Part shown: positions 44,114-52,687 of the stretch, one piece after another
Layout: each line of letters starts with the position of its first letter
Numbering within the stretch: the stretch's first letter is position 1
Source: Phytophthora hibernalis
Taxonomy: Eukaryota > Oomycota > Peronosporomycetes > Peronosporales > Peronosporaceae
Direction of reading: 5' to 3'
Length of the DNA: 64,000 nt
NCBI GenBank assembly: GCA_012656075.1
Contig: JAAKBF010000001.1
Location: 186,001-250,000 of the forward strand
Position numbers and translations under genes: made by a program
The notes under the pieces: model-generated
Seen by the model: only the letters and a program-made list of their open reading frames with translations
Told to the model about the DNA's origin: nothing
The model's database searches: none

Positions 44114-44362
44114 ATGACGAAGGCGAAAAGGCCGCCACGCTCGGCTAAGGCTTCGAAGGCTGCCAAAACAGCTAAACAAACATTGAAGCAAGTGGCGGCC
44201 CGAACCGCGCACCAGGTGCGGCAAGCGCCATCAGCACCAGCAGATCCGATTGATGACATCAAAGTAGAACACACGAGGGCAAGATTGGCGCACAGGAAGA
44301 AACCAAAGGCGCAATGCCGACACACAAGCCCACCGGAGCAAGCGCCGGAAGAAGCACAATAA
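44114..44362 (+). CDS. Small basic ORF of 82 residues
   Basis: ATG 44114 begins MTKAKRPPRSAKASKAAKTA and stays Lys/Ala/Gln-rich to TAA 44360-44362. It overlaps the start of the Helitron protein on the other strand. A downstream plus-strand segment (44407-44545) reads RTRSKLLSELEAAEVAARNS, which could join through a GTGAG..TGTAG intron from an alternative frame. The family is unknown. The composition may simply reflect the GC-rich region. Confidence 0.3.
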   Translation: MTKAKRPPRSAKASKAAKTAKQTLKQVAARTAHQVRQAPSAPADPIDDIKVEHTRARLAHRKKPKAQCRHTSPPEQAPEEAQ

Positions 44363-44552
44363 TCCTGTGAGTTTCTGTGACAGTGTTGAAGTTTATTAGC
44401 TTCTGTAGAAAGAGTAGTCCCAACAAGGATCGCACCAGGTCCAAACTACTTAGCGAGCTGGAGGCAGCTGAGGTGGCAGCACGCAATTCGATTGCGCTGT
44501 TGAAGCCAGTCGACTTTCTCTTTGTAGCGCTTTCACAAAATGATCATCTGTA

Positions 44553-44741
44553 ATGGCTGCCAGGATTGTTAAGAAAATGCCGCAGGCAGTTAGCGAGTAT
44601 CCCAATTCATGGGTCCGCTGTTTTTGCGGTAAATATATGGATTATCAGCCATTTCCAGCTTCCAAATGCATGCCCACCTGTACAAAACTATTAGAGACTC
44701 AAGGGGTTTCACATCTGATTAATGCTAAGCTCGCTAGCTGA
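44553..44741 (+). CDS. Short ORF with WSC-like Cys pattern
   Basis: The 63-codon frame contains RCFCGKYMDYQPFPASKCMP and TCTKL. CFCG.........C...C resembles the end of a WSC domain (a carbohydrate-binding Cys-rich module), but it is too short to be certain. ATG 44553 is in frame. There is no signal peptide. It could be a relic exon. Confidence 0.25.
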   Translation: MAARIVKKMPQAVSEYPNSWVRCFCGKYMDYQPFPASKCMPTCTKLLETQGVSHLINAKLAS

Positions 44742-45001
44742 TGCAAACTACAGCTTAGTGGACTGAAAAAGTAATATCACGTCAACTTTGATATGCATGG
44801 TTTATCCAATGCTAGATAACATGGACACACCGTCGTGAACCATCCGCTCCAGCACCATTATTTGCTGTTGTTTTCTGCGGTTGCATGAATCACATGAATC
44901 CACTGCAGTTTAGCGCCACGCAAAGGCATATTTTCCTTCGCTACAATCATGAAGTAAATGAGTCAAAATAAAGTTGTTGGCGAAGGAAAAAGCTGACTCA
45001 C

Positions 45002-45520
45002 CTCGGGCTGCACGAATTCATTTCCATAGTTGATGGTAATCTCATCTCCCTGGGAAATGTCCTGGTTGGCGAAAATGCCGCAGCATGTTTCTCCAGCTAC
45101 CTCCCAACGCTCGATGATACAGTTAGGACAGCAGCTATGGTTGGCGAAGCGCGCTAAACCACCAATATGGCGTGCATCAATTACCTCGCAAGTGGTTATC
45201 GCCATCCCATAAGTGTGTTTTGCGTTAAATTCATCCTATTTCAACACAAGAAACTCCAGTTAATTAAAATAGGTACTGCATACTGAAAGCATCCACACCG
45301 ATACCCTAAGTTCTCGTTCCCGATACGTGTTGCGGTTCAACACCTCGCCCACGTACTGAATGACAAGATCGTCTTCGAAAATCGGCGCATCCGCTACCAG
45401 AGATACTCCTTTCCCAGTAATTAATCTGAGAACCAAGTCAGCATGAACGCCATCCTGAATTCTTTGATTTCCGCACTTTGTTCTTGTAGCGCAGTGACCT
45501 TGGACGCATTCGGTTTGGGT
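45002..45520 (-). pseudogene. AWS-SET domain histone methyltransferase, partial
   Basis: Exon 1 (45520-45305) reads TECVQGHCATRTKCGNQRIQ (end of AWS zinc cluster) and ITGKGVSLVADAPIFEDDLV, IQYVGEVLNRNTYRERELR. A 69-base intron with GT at 45304 and AG at 45236 joins in frame to exon 2 (45235-45002): DEFNAKHTYGMAITTCEVID, ARFANHSCCPNCIIERWEVA, GIFANQDISQGDEITINYGN. GKG, YVGE, ARF.NHSC.PNC and GDEIT..Y are the cofactor-binding and catalytic SET motifs, all present. The exon ends with a good donor (GTGAG), but no post-SET Cys cluster is found beyond it, and a TAG at 45521-45523 lies just before the AWS part. It is therefore a partial gene with an intact SET core. Confidence 0.7.
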
Positions 45521-45688
45521 CTAACACTTGACATTAGATACTATTCTTCACACACACCACTCCGCTCGCTGGTATGCATCTCATTTTACATACCGCGCGA
45601 TTATCGCAATCCGCACTACAAGTCAGCCGCCAATCTGCGAGTGGTTCGCACCGGCAGTACGATATGTCATCCTATCCAAAAATTATAC

Positions 45689-47200
45689 TCAAATCAACAC
45701 ACACCGAGAATATTTTACACGTTTGAAGTAAATTACCAGCGGGTTGTTCCGTGCTCTTGACACATACACGTTTTGAGCCGCGTCTTCGTATTCAGCAAAT
45801 GCCTGCAGTACAGAGCGCTCCGCGTGTGTCTTGTAGTGATTAGATTTTATTAGTTGCAAATGGTAGTATCTAGATCCGTACCAGGTTAGTCTCCTGACGG
45901 ATTGCCAGTCGACGTGCATTTTCGCCATGAACCAAAAACGCGTCAAGCTTCAGCTGCCGCATTATTCCTACTGCAGTGTTCACTTTGCCGATCGGAATCC
46001 AAATGATAGCTACAGCCACTCGCTGAATCAAAATACGTTCCGTATTCAACACAGCTCGGAGTTCCTGCATGCATGCATCAGACGGCTCTCTGCACGTTCG
46101 ATAAACGCCATCTCTGCTGCGCAGCTGCAAGCAGCTCTCGCTCCTCTTGCTCTCGAAGCGAATGATTCAACCGATTTCTCAACAGATTTCAGCAAAGACA
46201 ACCCTTCGTACGCCGGGCATCTACTTCAACAAGACCACACATCGTGCAGTCACATGCGTGGCTATCGTGAAAGAAGCCATAGTTTTCTTGCATGAGGAAA
46301 CGTACACGTTCATATTATTTGAGTGTGGTAGCAAGATGGTGGAATAGCTACAGCGAGGACTTCATCAAGGTTGAGCAATGCTATCACTGGTTAGACCGAC
46401 AGCGTTGCTCAACCGAGAACTTCATTAGAGCAGTCAAGACTTTTCCAAATCAACAAATTCATTCAAATGGACATGCCCACGACTATCTACAACATCAACA
46501 CTGCAATTTCACCACAGGTCTCCACTGCGCAGGCACCTCGTTAGATGAACGACGCTGTGTGAGCCTTACCCTCAACAGGTTTCTCCAGAGTCTCGTGATC
46601 AAGTTTAAGCGGCCGCAGTGGGGGAGATACCAGCCGAACTTTGCAATCGTTCGTCGAATCGTACACGACGCAGCCTTTTGCGACCCCATCGTAGATCCCA
46701 ATGTATTCTACCTGATGAAACACGAAAATGGCACCCGGCTCATACGCGATGTTGCACATCCTGCCCTTCATCGATTTATCATCCCAAATAATCACTTCCG
46801 CGTTCGTATTTCTCTCCATTGCCATGTTATAGCCCACTCCACTTGGACTCGGCTCCACCACCGTTCGTCGGACTGCATCAACAACGGTGAAGCAAGTGCC
46901 ATGACCACCACTTAGACGCTTCGCGAAAAACAGCATAGCTTGAGCGTCACAACCACATCGGGATCGGGCCGTGTCTCGGTAATGAAATCATGGAAATCGG
47001 AGACGCGCGAAAAGTTGTTGAGAGCTTCCTCTTCCTTCTGTTTCAGCACGTCGTTTTGAATGGTGTCAAGGAGGTTCATCTTGAAGCCGGGTTTTGGAAT
47101 AGGTCGTATTAAAAACTGGTGAAGTGTTGTGTACTCCGCAAAAGAAGAAATGAAGTCGTGGCGGTACAAAACTACGTCTGCGTCTTTTCGGTAAGTAGGT
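45689..47200 (-). pseudogene. OB-fold-like ssDNA-binding protein gene, fragmented
   Basis: From about 47200 the minus strand reads DADVVLYRHDFISSFAEYTT, NLLDTIQNDVLKQKEEEALN, then after a shift near 46920 a compact domain: MLFFAKRLSGGHGTCFTVVD, NAEVIIWDDKSMKGRMCNIA, AIFVFHQVEYIGIYDGVAKG, SPPLRPLKLDHETLEKPVEG. It ends at a likely donor (GTAAGG near 46571). Lower down come NMNVYVSSCKKTMASFTIAT and LRSRDGVYRTCREPSDACMQ, IIWIPIGKVNTAVGIMRQLK, probably later exons. The strand pattern and ..VIIWDD.. context suggest an OB-fold of the RPA/MEIOB/SHLD2 sort used in recombination or repair, but I cannot name the family. It lies upstream of and on the same strand as the SET fragment; they may be separate genes. 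Confidence 0.35.
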
Positions 47201-47404
47201 CCAGTGCCTCAATGGATCCCATTCTAAACCCGCAAGCCTTTTGATACAGAGGGCGGCACCCAGAGCGTAGATCTCTCTCCATCTCTCGGGTCATGTCCTA
47301 CACGCACACCGTGTCGGCCTCCATGTTGCGCTGCGCGATGGACTGCATGCCCTTGACCTTCCGTACCTACCTGGTGCTGCCTAACCTGCTTAGTGCCGCC
47401 GCTT
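47170..47404 (-). pseudogene. Unrecognised coding-like remnant
   Basis: The minus strand reads RKVKGMQSIAQRNMEADTVC, a TAG, then DMTREMERDLRSGCRPLYQK and RMGSIEALDLLTEKTQT. The composition is that of a real helical protein. The family was not recognised; it ends next to the start of the OB-fold-like gene. Confidence 0.3.
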
Positions 47405-48035
47405 CGTGTCACCTGCACTGCTGTCTCGTGTCGACTGCTCTGCTCCTTCGTGTCGCCTGCAATGCTGCTTCGTGCGGCCTGCGTCGTGCCGCTTGCCTGG
47501 CTTGGTCCCGCCTGCTCTCTTCGTACAGCCTGCTCTCGTAACGCGGTCTGCTTTACTTCGCGCGGCCTGCTCTCATCGTGTGGGCTGCTCTGCTTCGTGC
47601 GATCTGCTCTACTTCGTGCGGCCTGTTCTCATAGTGCAGCCTGCTCTGCTTCGTGCGGCCTGCCCTGCGTCGTGCTTCCTTCCCTGTGCCGCCTGCCTTG
47701 CGTCGTGCCGCCTGCTATACTTCGTGCGGCCTGCTCTCATCGTGCAGCCTGCTCTGCTTCGTGCGGCCTGCCCTGCGTCGTGCTTCCTTCCTGTGCCGCC
47801 TGCCTTGCGTCGTGCCGCCTGCTATACTTCGTGCGGCCTGCTCTCATCGTGCAGCCTGCTCTGCTTCGTGCGGCCTGCCCTGCGTCGTGCCGCCTTCCCT
47901 GTGCCGCCTGCTCTACTTCGTGCGGCCTGCTCTCATCGTGCCGCCTTCCTGCTTGGTGCGGCCTGCCCTGCGTTGTGCCGCCTGCCTGTGTCGTGCGGCC
48001 TGCTTTGCTTTGGCCTGCTTGCCCGCGACCTTCTG
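47405..48035 (+). repeat. GC-rich minisatellite with 107-108-bp higher-order period
   Basis: The basic unit is about 16-17 bases, of the form TTCGTGCGGCCTGCTCT or GCGTCGTGCCGCCTGCC. Groups of units repeat with a longer period: CTGTGCCGCC occurs at about 47684, 47791 and 47899, 107 and 108 bases apart, each followed by near-identical sequence. All three plus-strand frames and one minus frame are open for 330-900 bases, with Cys/Leu/Arg/Ala-rich products that differ only by phase. This is best explained by a stop-free repeat and not by overlapping genes. Confidence 0.75.
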
Positions 48036-48292
48036 CGCCTGTCTGGTGTGTCTGCGTGAAGGCAGTTCTCACTAACTCAAACGACGAAATCAGTACGTGC
48101 CGTGAGTGTACCCAAGACTTTTTACAGACTTATTACGGGTCTCAACCCTTCCCAGGAACCCTGATTGACCGGCACTTTCTGCTAAACCATACTGACGGAT
48201 CAGGTAAGACAGAGTGGGTGCCCGTGGAGGGGCGGGTGACGTCACTAAATCGCCTCCCTAAATCGTACCTAAAGTTCCATCGAATCACGTAA
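48036..48292 (+). pseudogene. Unrecognised coding-like tail
   Basis: One frame leaves the minisatellite and reads STCRECTQDFLQTYYGSQPF, PGTLIDRHFLLNHTDGSGKT and NRLPKSYLKFHRIT to TAA 48290-48292. It looks like protein sequence but no family is recognised and no start outside the repeat exists. Confidence 0.3.
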
Positions 48293-48877
48293 TCCCACAT
48301 TTCTTACCCACAGCGACCCTTCACCGTCGCCATAAAACTGGATCCTCGTTTAGTGACTGTTAATTCATTAACCATAGGTGAATACCGCGCTTTGCTGTTT
48401 GAACCGTCGGTCATTTGATATCTGATGTTCTTATAAAGCGGAAATTTCGAAAAAATGCCCTAGGACGTGCTATGATAAATCGTCCACCCTAACCCGCTTG
48501 CTATATCCGTCATTTCTGTTCTGTAAGAAGGGTAAATGAAGCAGTAAATAAGGGTAAAAAGTCTTATGTATGTTTCGTTATAGGTGGGGCTTTGCCCCAA
48601 TAATGAAGTACGAAGCTTGTGACCTTACAGAAGCGCTACAGTACTGGCTGCCGATACAAAGGTTGCAGAATGGAGTCCCCGTAGCGACAAAGATATGTTT
48701 TTAGCAAGATCGCTTGCCAAAACGCTATTGAGCCGCCGCATTGTACCATCACGACTGGTGGCCGAACTTACACCCGCTACATGTATTACTTCGAAGTAAT
48801 ATGGTTAATACATGTAAACTTTACACAGTTAACCGGGATAACTTATCCCTACTGTTATCGTAAAGCAACACTCGATA
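48293..48877. other. Intergenic stretch
   Basis: No ORF of interest is seen. Confidence 0.3.
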
Positions 48878-49930
48878 TCAACACCAGTACGCTGAGACGT
48901 ACAAAAGTAAACAACTGGAAAATTTCCCGCAGCAGTCGGAACCTCCAAACACGAAAACGGGGTATCGTTGTTTTACGATGCTATGAGTGCTATCAATATG
49001 AAACAGTGTGGTGCAGCGAGGGTCTCTTTGGACAGTGACATATTTATCCAGCAAAGTAAAACAGGTGAGACCAATACGAAAGGGCGACGTAGTGGAGCCA
49101 TTGCCGAGGTCCGGCACCAACGTGTTGCTTTCGTACTTCGAGTCGCACAGAACCAACAGACCATCACCGGACTGAGACACATCTTCGGCAATGTCGTACA
49201 TTTTACTTGCACAGAGTTCAATAACAGGCTTCATGCCGTCTCTTTTGTTGCGTTTTCGCCACTTCTTAACAAAAGTCTGCACTTGTGAAAACTTGGGGCT
49301 GGTCCATGCAAATTTCCAAGGTCGATTTCGAAACCAGCCATCCGAACAGATCAAGAGGTTGGTTTCCCGCATCTTCTGACAGCCGGTCAGTCAAAAAGCT
49401 TTCATAGACGCCGTCAAACACTCTTTTTTCGGTGAAGGGGTGTCTGGGTCCGCCATTATATGTTCCCCATCCACATAAATGTTTGCTAGGTCACTGTGTT
49501 CACACATCAATAATCTGTATTTGCATTTGCACAGCACAGCACTCGCTTTACAGCGCTTCGACTTGCATTTAGTGAGCACTCTGCGCATCGAATGCTTCTT
49601 CAGGAGGCTGTCGTCATCGTCTTGGGTCGCATGGTCGTTCCTCTCACGGCTGAAGGATGGTAGTGTTGCAAGAAATGCCCCCATCGACGTGTCGGAACTT
49701 GCGTCATTACTCCACAGTTTAATCCACGGTCTTCTGGCCCTAGCGGAACGGCTGATGACATTAATATCACCTTCACCCTGCATCCTATTAGGGCTAAATG
49801 TCGCGGCGCGCAATTGGGTCTTGAACACTTGGCCAGCGGGGAAGTGGGTGCTCTGAGGGGAGTGGGCATACTGTAAGGGTGCTGTTTGTAGAATGAGTTT
49901 ATGTTCTATCTGCGCATGCCCGACCCGCAT
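48878..49930 (-). pseudogene. MULE transposase, one in-frame TGA and truncated C terminus
   Basis: Mutator-like elements use a DDE transposase. ATG at 49928-49930 opens 179 codons containing a FLYWCH-like Cys region (MRRVLTKCKSKRCKASAVLC, KCKYRLLMCEHSDLANIYVD) to TGA 49391-49393. The same frame continues with SDGWFRNRPWKFAWTSPKFS, SKMYDIAEDVSQSGDGLLVL and CTTLFHIDSTHSIVKQRYPV, FVFGGSDCCGKF. The FHIDSTHS segment matches the first catalytic Asp of MULE transposases and GGSD..G the following strand. It ends at TGA about 48880, before the second Asp and the Glu. No terminal repeats were found. Confidence 0.6.
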
Positions 49931-49939
49931 AACTCTATT

Positions 49940-50670
49940 TTTGTTTTAGTTACGTACCATTCAACCTCTTCTTCTTATGCCCGTCTAAATAATGCACTCA
50001 CCCGTAGAATTAGCTTCGCTTCCTCTCCCCAAGAAGGTGGCATTTGCGAAAACTGAGAGACCATTGTGTTTACCCCAGTCTAGTGGATGACACATTGCGG
50101 GATGTGGTGGTCCTGCCCAAATCTGTAGTGATTTGGTCCTAATCCCTGGTGCGTGGTGCCGCCCATATCTCTGGTGGCGGAATTCATTTCTGTGGTGGTG
50201 ATTCTTCAAATGTCTGGTGGCGAAAATCCCCACTCATTAATTAGCACTGCTTTAGTAGTGGTGGTGGTATTATACTTCTGGTAAGGCTGAAAGAAAAGGT
50301 TTAGGCGTCATAAATAAAGAATGGTTCCTAGCGTCTGGATGGAGATACAACTCGGGATCGTGCTGTACCACAAACAGTACATGTGCTTGCGATGCTCAAT
50401 TTGGACTGAGTCATCTGCCCATGATAACTTTGTCAGCGTAAACTGGAGAAGAAACCCTCTGGGTCGCAGCAACGAGTCCGTTCCTCGATGAGTGCGTCGT
50501 TACATGTACATGTAGGCCCTGCTTCGAATATGATACCAGTACCCCACTCGGGTTTGCAACGGCCAATTTTGTGCTGTAAATTATTAATAGGGCAATCTTG
50601 CGGATAATCCTTGCTGAATCCATTGCTCATTCATTATCCGTACCTCTTTCGGCCATTCATCCTACAATCA
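49940..50670. other. Intergenic stretch with CTGGTGGCG-type short repeats
   Basis: Between about 50105 and 50225 a degenerate 25-35-base phrase (TCTGGTGGCGGAATTC, TCTGGTGGCGAAAATCCCC, TCCCTGGTGCGTGGTG) recurs four to five times. The start of the window (about 20-110) has a similar GGTG-rich phrase. No gene is called. Confidence 0.3.
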
Positions 50671-50678
50671 CTTGGCAC

Positions 50679-50697
50679 CTCACTCTCCACAGCTCAC
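50679..50697 (+). promoter_or_regulatory. Putative oomycete initiator of the 50717 effector
   Basis: CTCACTCTCCACAGCTCACT lies about 20-40 bases before the ATG. TTGGCACCTCACTCTCCAC is almost the same as TTGGCAACTCACTCTCCAC upstream of the 15105 effector. Confidence 0.5.
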
Positions 50698-50716
50698 TCT
50701 CCGAATAGCATTTATC

Positions 50717-52172
50717 ATGCGACTGTACTGCGTTGTGCTGCTGGCTGCTGTTATTGCAACTGCCGATGCTACTTCCGTGACAACAAACTCGAAGCTGACG
50801 ATTTCACACTCCATTACTTCTGAAAACACGAAACGATTTCTAAGGACCGGCACTATCGCAGAGGGCGGCGAAGAGAGAGGAATCAACTTGAAAGCCCTCC
50901 CCGAGGCCTTGAAAAATGTATTCTCCCGGAAAGTCTCGCTTGAGAATCTCCTTAAATATGCCGAGAAGAAGAAGCCGTCCGACTACATCTTCACGAAATT
51001 GAAACTGAACAAGATGGACTCCAAGTTGCTCTTCGATAGTTCGGACTTTACTGTCTGGGTTGCCTACGTCCGTCTCATCGACCCGAGGCACCCGGAAGCA
51101 GCTATGGTCACTTCGTTGACCACTCGGTATGGTGATGAAGCTCTAGCAACGATGATTCAAGCAGCGTCGAAAGTCGAGAAAACGGAGACACTTGCCAAGG
51201 CGCTGCAGGCTAAGCAGTTGGAAGGATGGAAGACCATGGGGCTCTCGAATAACGGAGTCTTCAAGCTCCTGAACCTGAACCGCGGCGTCGACAATCTACT
51301 TGTCAATCCGAACTTGAGCATCTGGCTCAAGTACATGAACTACCTTGGCAAAAATGGCCTAGATGACGAAGCGGCCATGATCAAGACGTTCATGGCACAC
51401 TACAGCGACAAAACGCTGTCCAGGATGCTCACCAAGGCCAAGACAGTTCCTGCTACAAAACTGTCGCCGCTAAATTGCAGACGGAACTCCTTGAGCTTGG
51501 CAGACGAGCAAGAAAACCCCTGAGGACGTTTTCAAGCTGCTTCAGCTGGACAAGGCAGTCGATGATATCCTCACCAACCCGATGCTGAGCACGTGGGTCA
51601 AGTACATGGACGACTTCAATGTCAACAATCCTGATCAGAAGACGTCTATGATCAAGACGTTCATGACTTACTACAGCGACGATGTGCTGGCGAAAATGAT
51701 CATGGCGGCAAAGAATGTGCCTGCTACGGAGAGTGTTGCCACCAAATTGCAGAGTAAACTCTTCACGGAGTGGCTGAGGAACGGCAAATCTCCTGAAGAT
51801 GTTTTCACGCTTCTGAAGCTTGACCTGGATGGTCTCCTTACCAATCCGGTGTTCAGTACGTGGTCCAACTACTTGTACTCCTACAATATCCAAAACCCAA
51901 TGTCAAGAGAAACTAGGATCGAGGCCTTGACGAAAACCTACAAAGACGAACCGCTGACGACAATGATCATGGCAGCGAAGGGTGACATGAAGACGAAGGA
52001 ACTCGCCACGGACTTGCAGACTGCTCAACTCAAAATGTGGCTGCGCAAGAAGAAAAGCACGATAGAAGTGAGCAACCTTTTGGGTATTAAAGGAACGGCG
52101 CCCGATAGCCCGAACAGAGCGATTTGGAGGCAGTATCGTGATGACTACAACGCGATGTGGGCAAAAGCTTAG
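50717..52172 (+). CDS. RxLR-WY effector, four WY modules, local frame disturbance
   Basis: ATG 50717 begins MRLYCVVLLAAVIATADATS, a signal peptide. RFLR is at residues 40-43 and EER at 52-54. WY modules follow, marked by FTVWVAYVRLIDPRHPEAAM, LSIWLKYMNYLG, MLSTWVKYMDDFNVNNPD and FSTWSNYLYSYNIQNPM, with a YGDEAL- or YSDKTL-type helix in each. The tail AIWRQYRDDYNAMWAKA ends at TAG 52170-52172. The only disturbance is at about 51460-51505: a shift at an A4 run and a second about 45 bases on, so 50717-51523 is one frame and 51500-52172 another. Everything else is clean, so this could be a functional gene with an assembly indel or a young pseudogene. It would encode about 480 residues. WY effectors act in host cells, often on immunity or RNA silencing; the target is unknown. 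Confidence 0.85.
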
Positions 52173-52687
52173 GTCGGCTTCATTCACTTCGAGTTGGTGT
52201 GTGGACTAATTGCTATTGCGTCACTTGGATTTGACACTGCTAGATGTAGCGATAAAGTTGTTCAATCTACTACACCCAGCGTTGGTAACATGGTTTGCTT
52301 GATAATGCCCGCGCAGTATCAGAGATCCTACAGAGTCAACCTTTGTGGAGTTTCTCACCAGTTTTGTAGGTTTGAAATTAATTTAAACTTTGATCAGTCT
52401 GCGCACTTGTTTTACGAAGGACACGAAAACAGATAAGTCGCAACATTAGTTGGTCGGTAACTCAAAACTCGAGTGAACGCAACAACTGAATGCATTCACT
52501 CCCTCAAGGCTGAACTTCCAAGGTATTTGCCAGCAACACAACGCTTCCACAATTTTTGGCAGTCCAGGGTGAATCTGAGCAGCGTTCGCCACGAACGGCT
52601 ACCAGTTTTCAAGTATTGCAGTTGAAAAGTTGGCTGGAAAACGTTAATGCAGCGCATACCAGTCGCAACTCGTCAGTAAATTTCTCA
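52173..52687. other. Intergenic stretch between effector and PHD gene
   Basis: Short unconvincing ORFs only. It marks the change from the effector/transposon region to the conserved gene block. Confidence 0.3.

Noticed and set aside
46292..46915. 207-codon plus-strand ORF
   Set aside because: It lies opposite the OB-fold-like minus-strand reading, which has the more protein-like composition and a splice donor; the plus ORF is Arg/His-rich shadow.
47393..48059. Cys/Leu-rich proteins of 217-299 residues
   Set aside because: They are produced in every phase by the stop-free minisatellite; the product changes only with reading phase.
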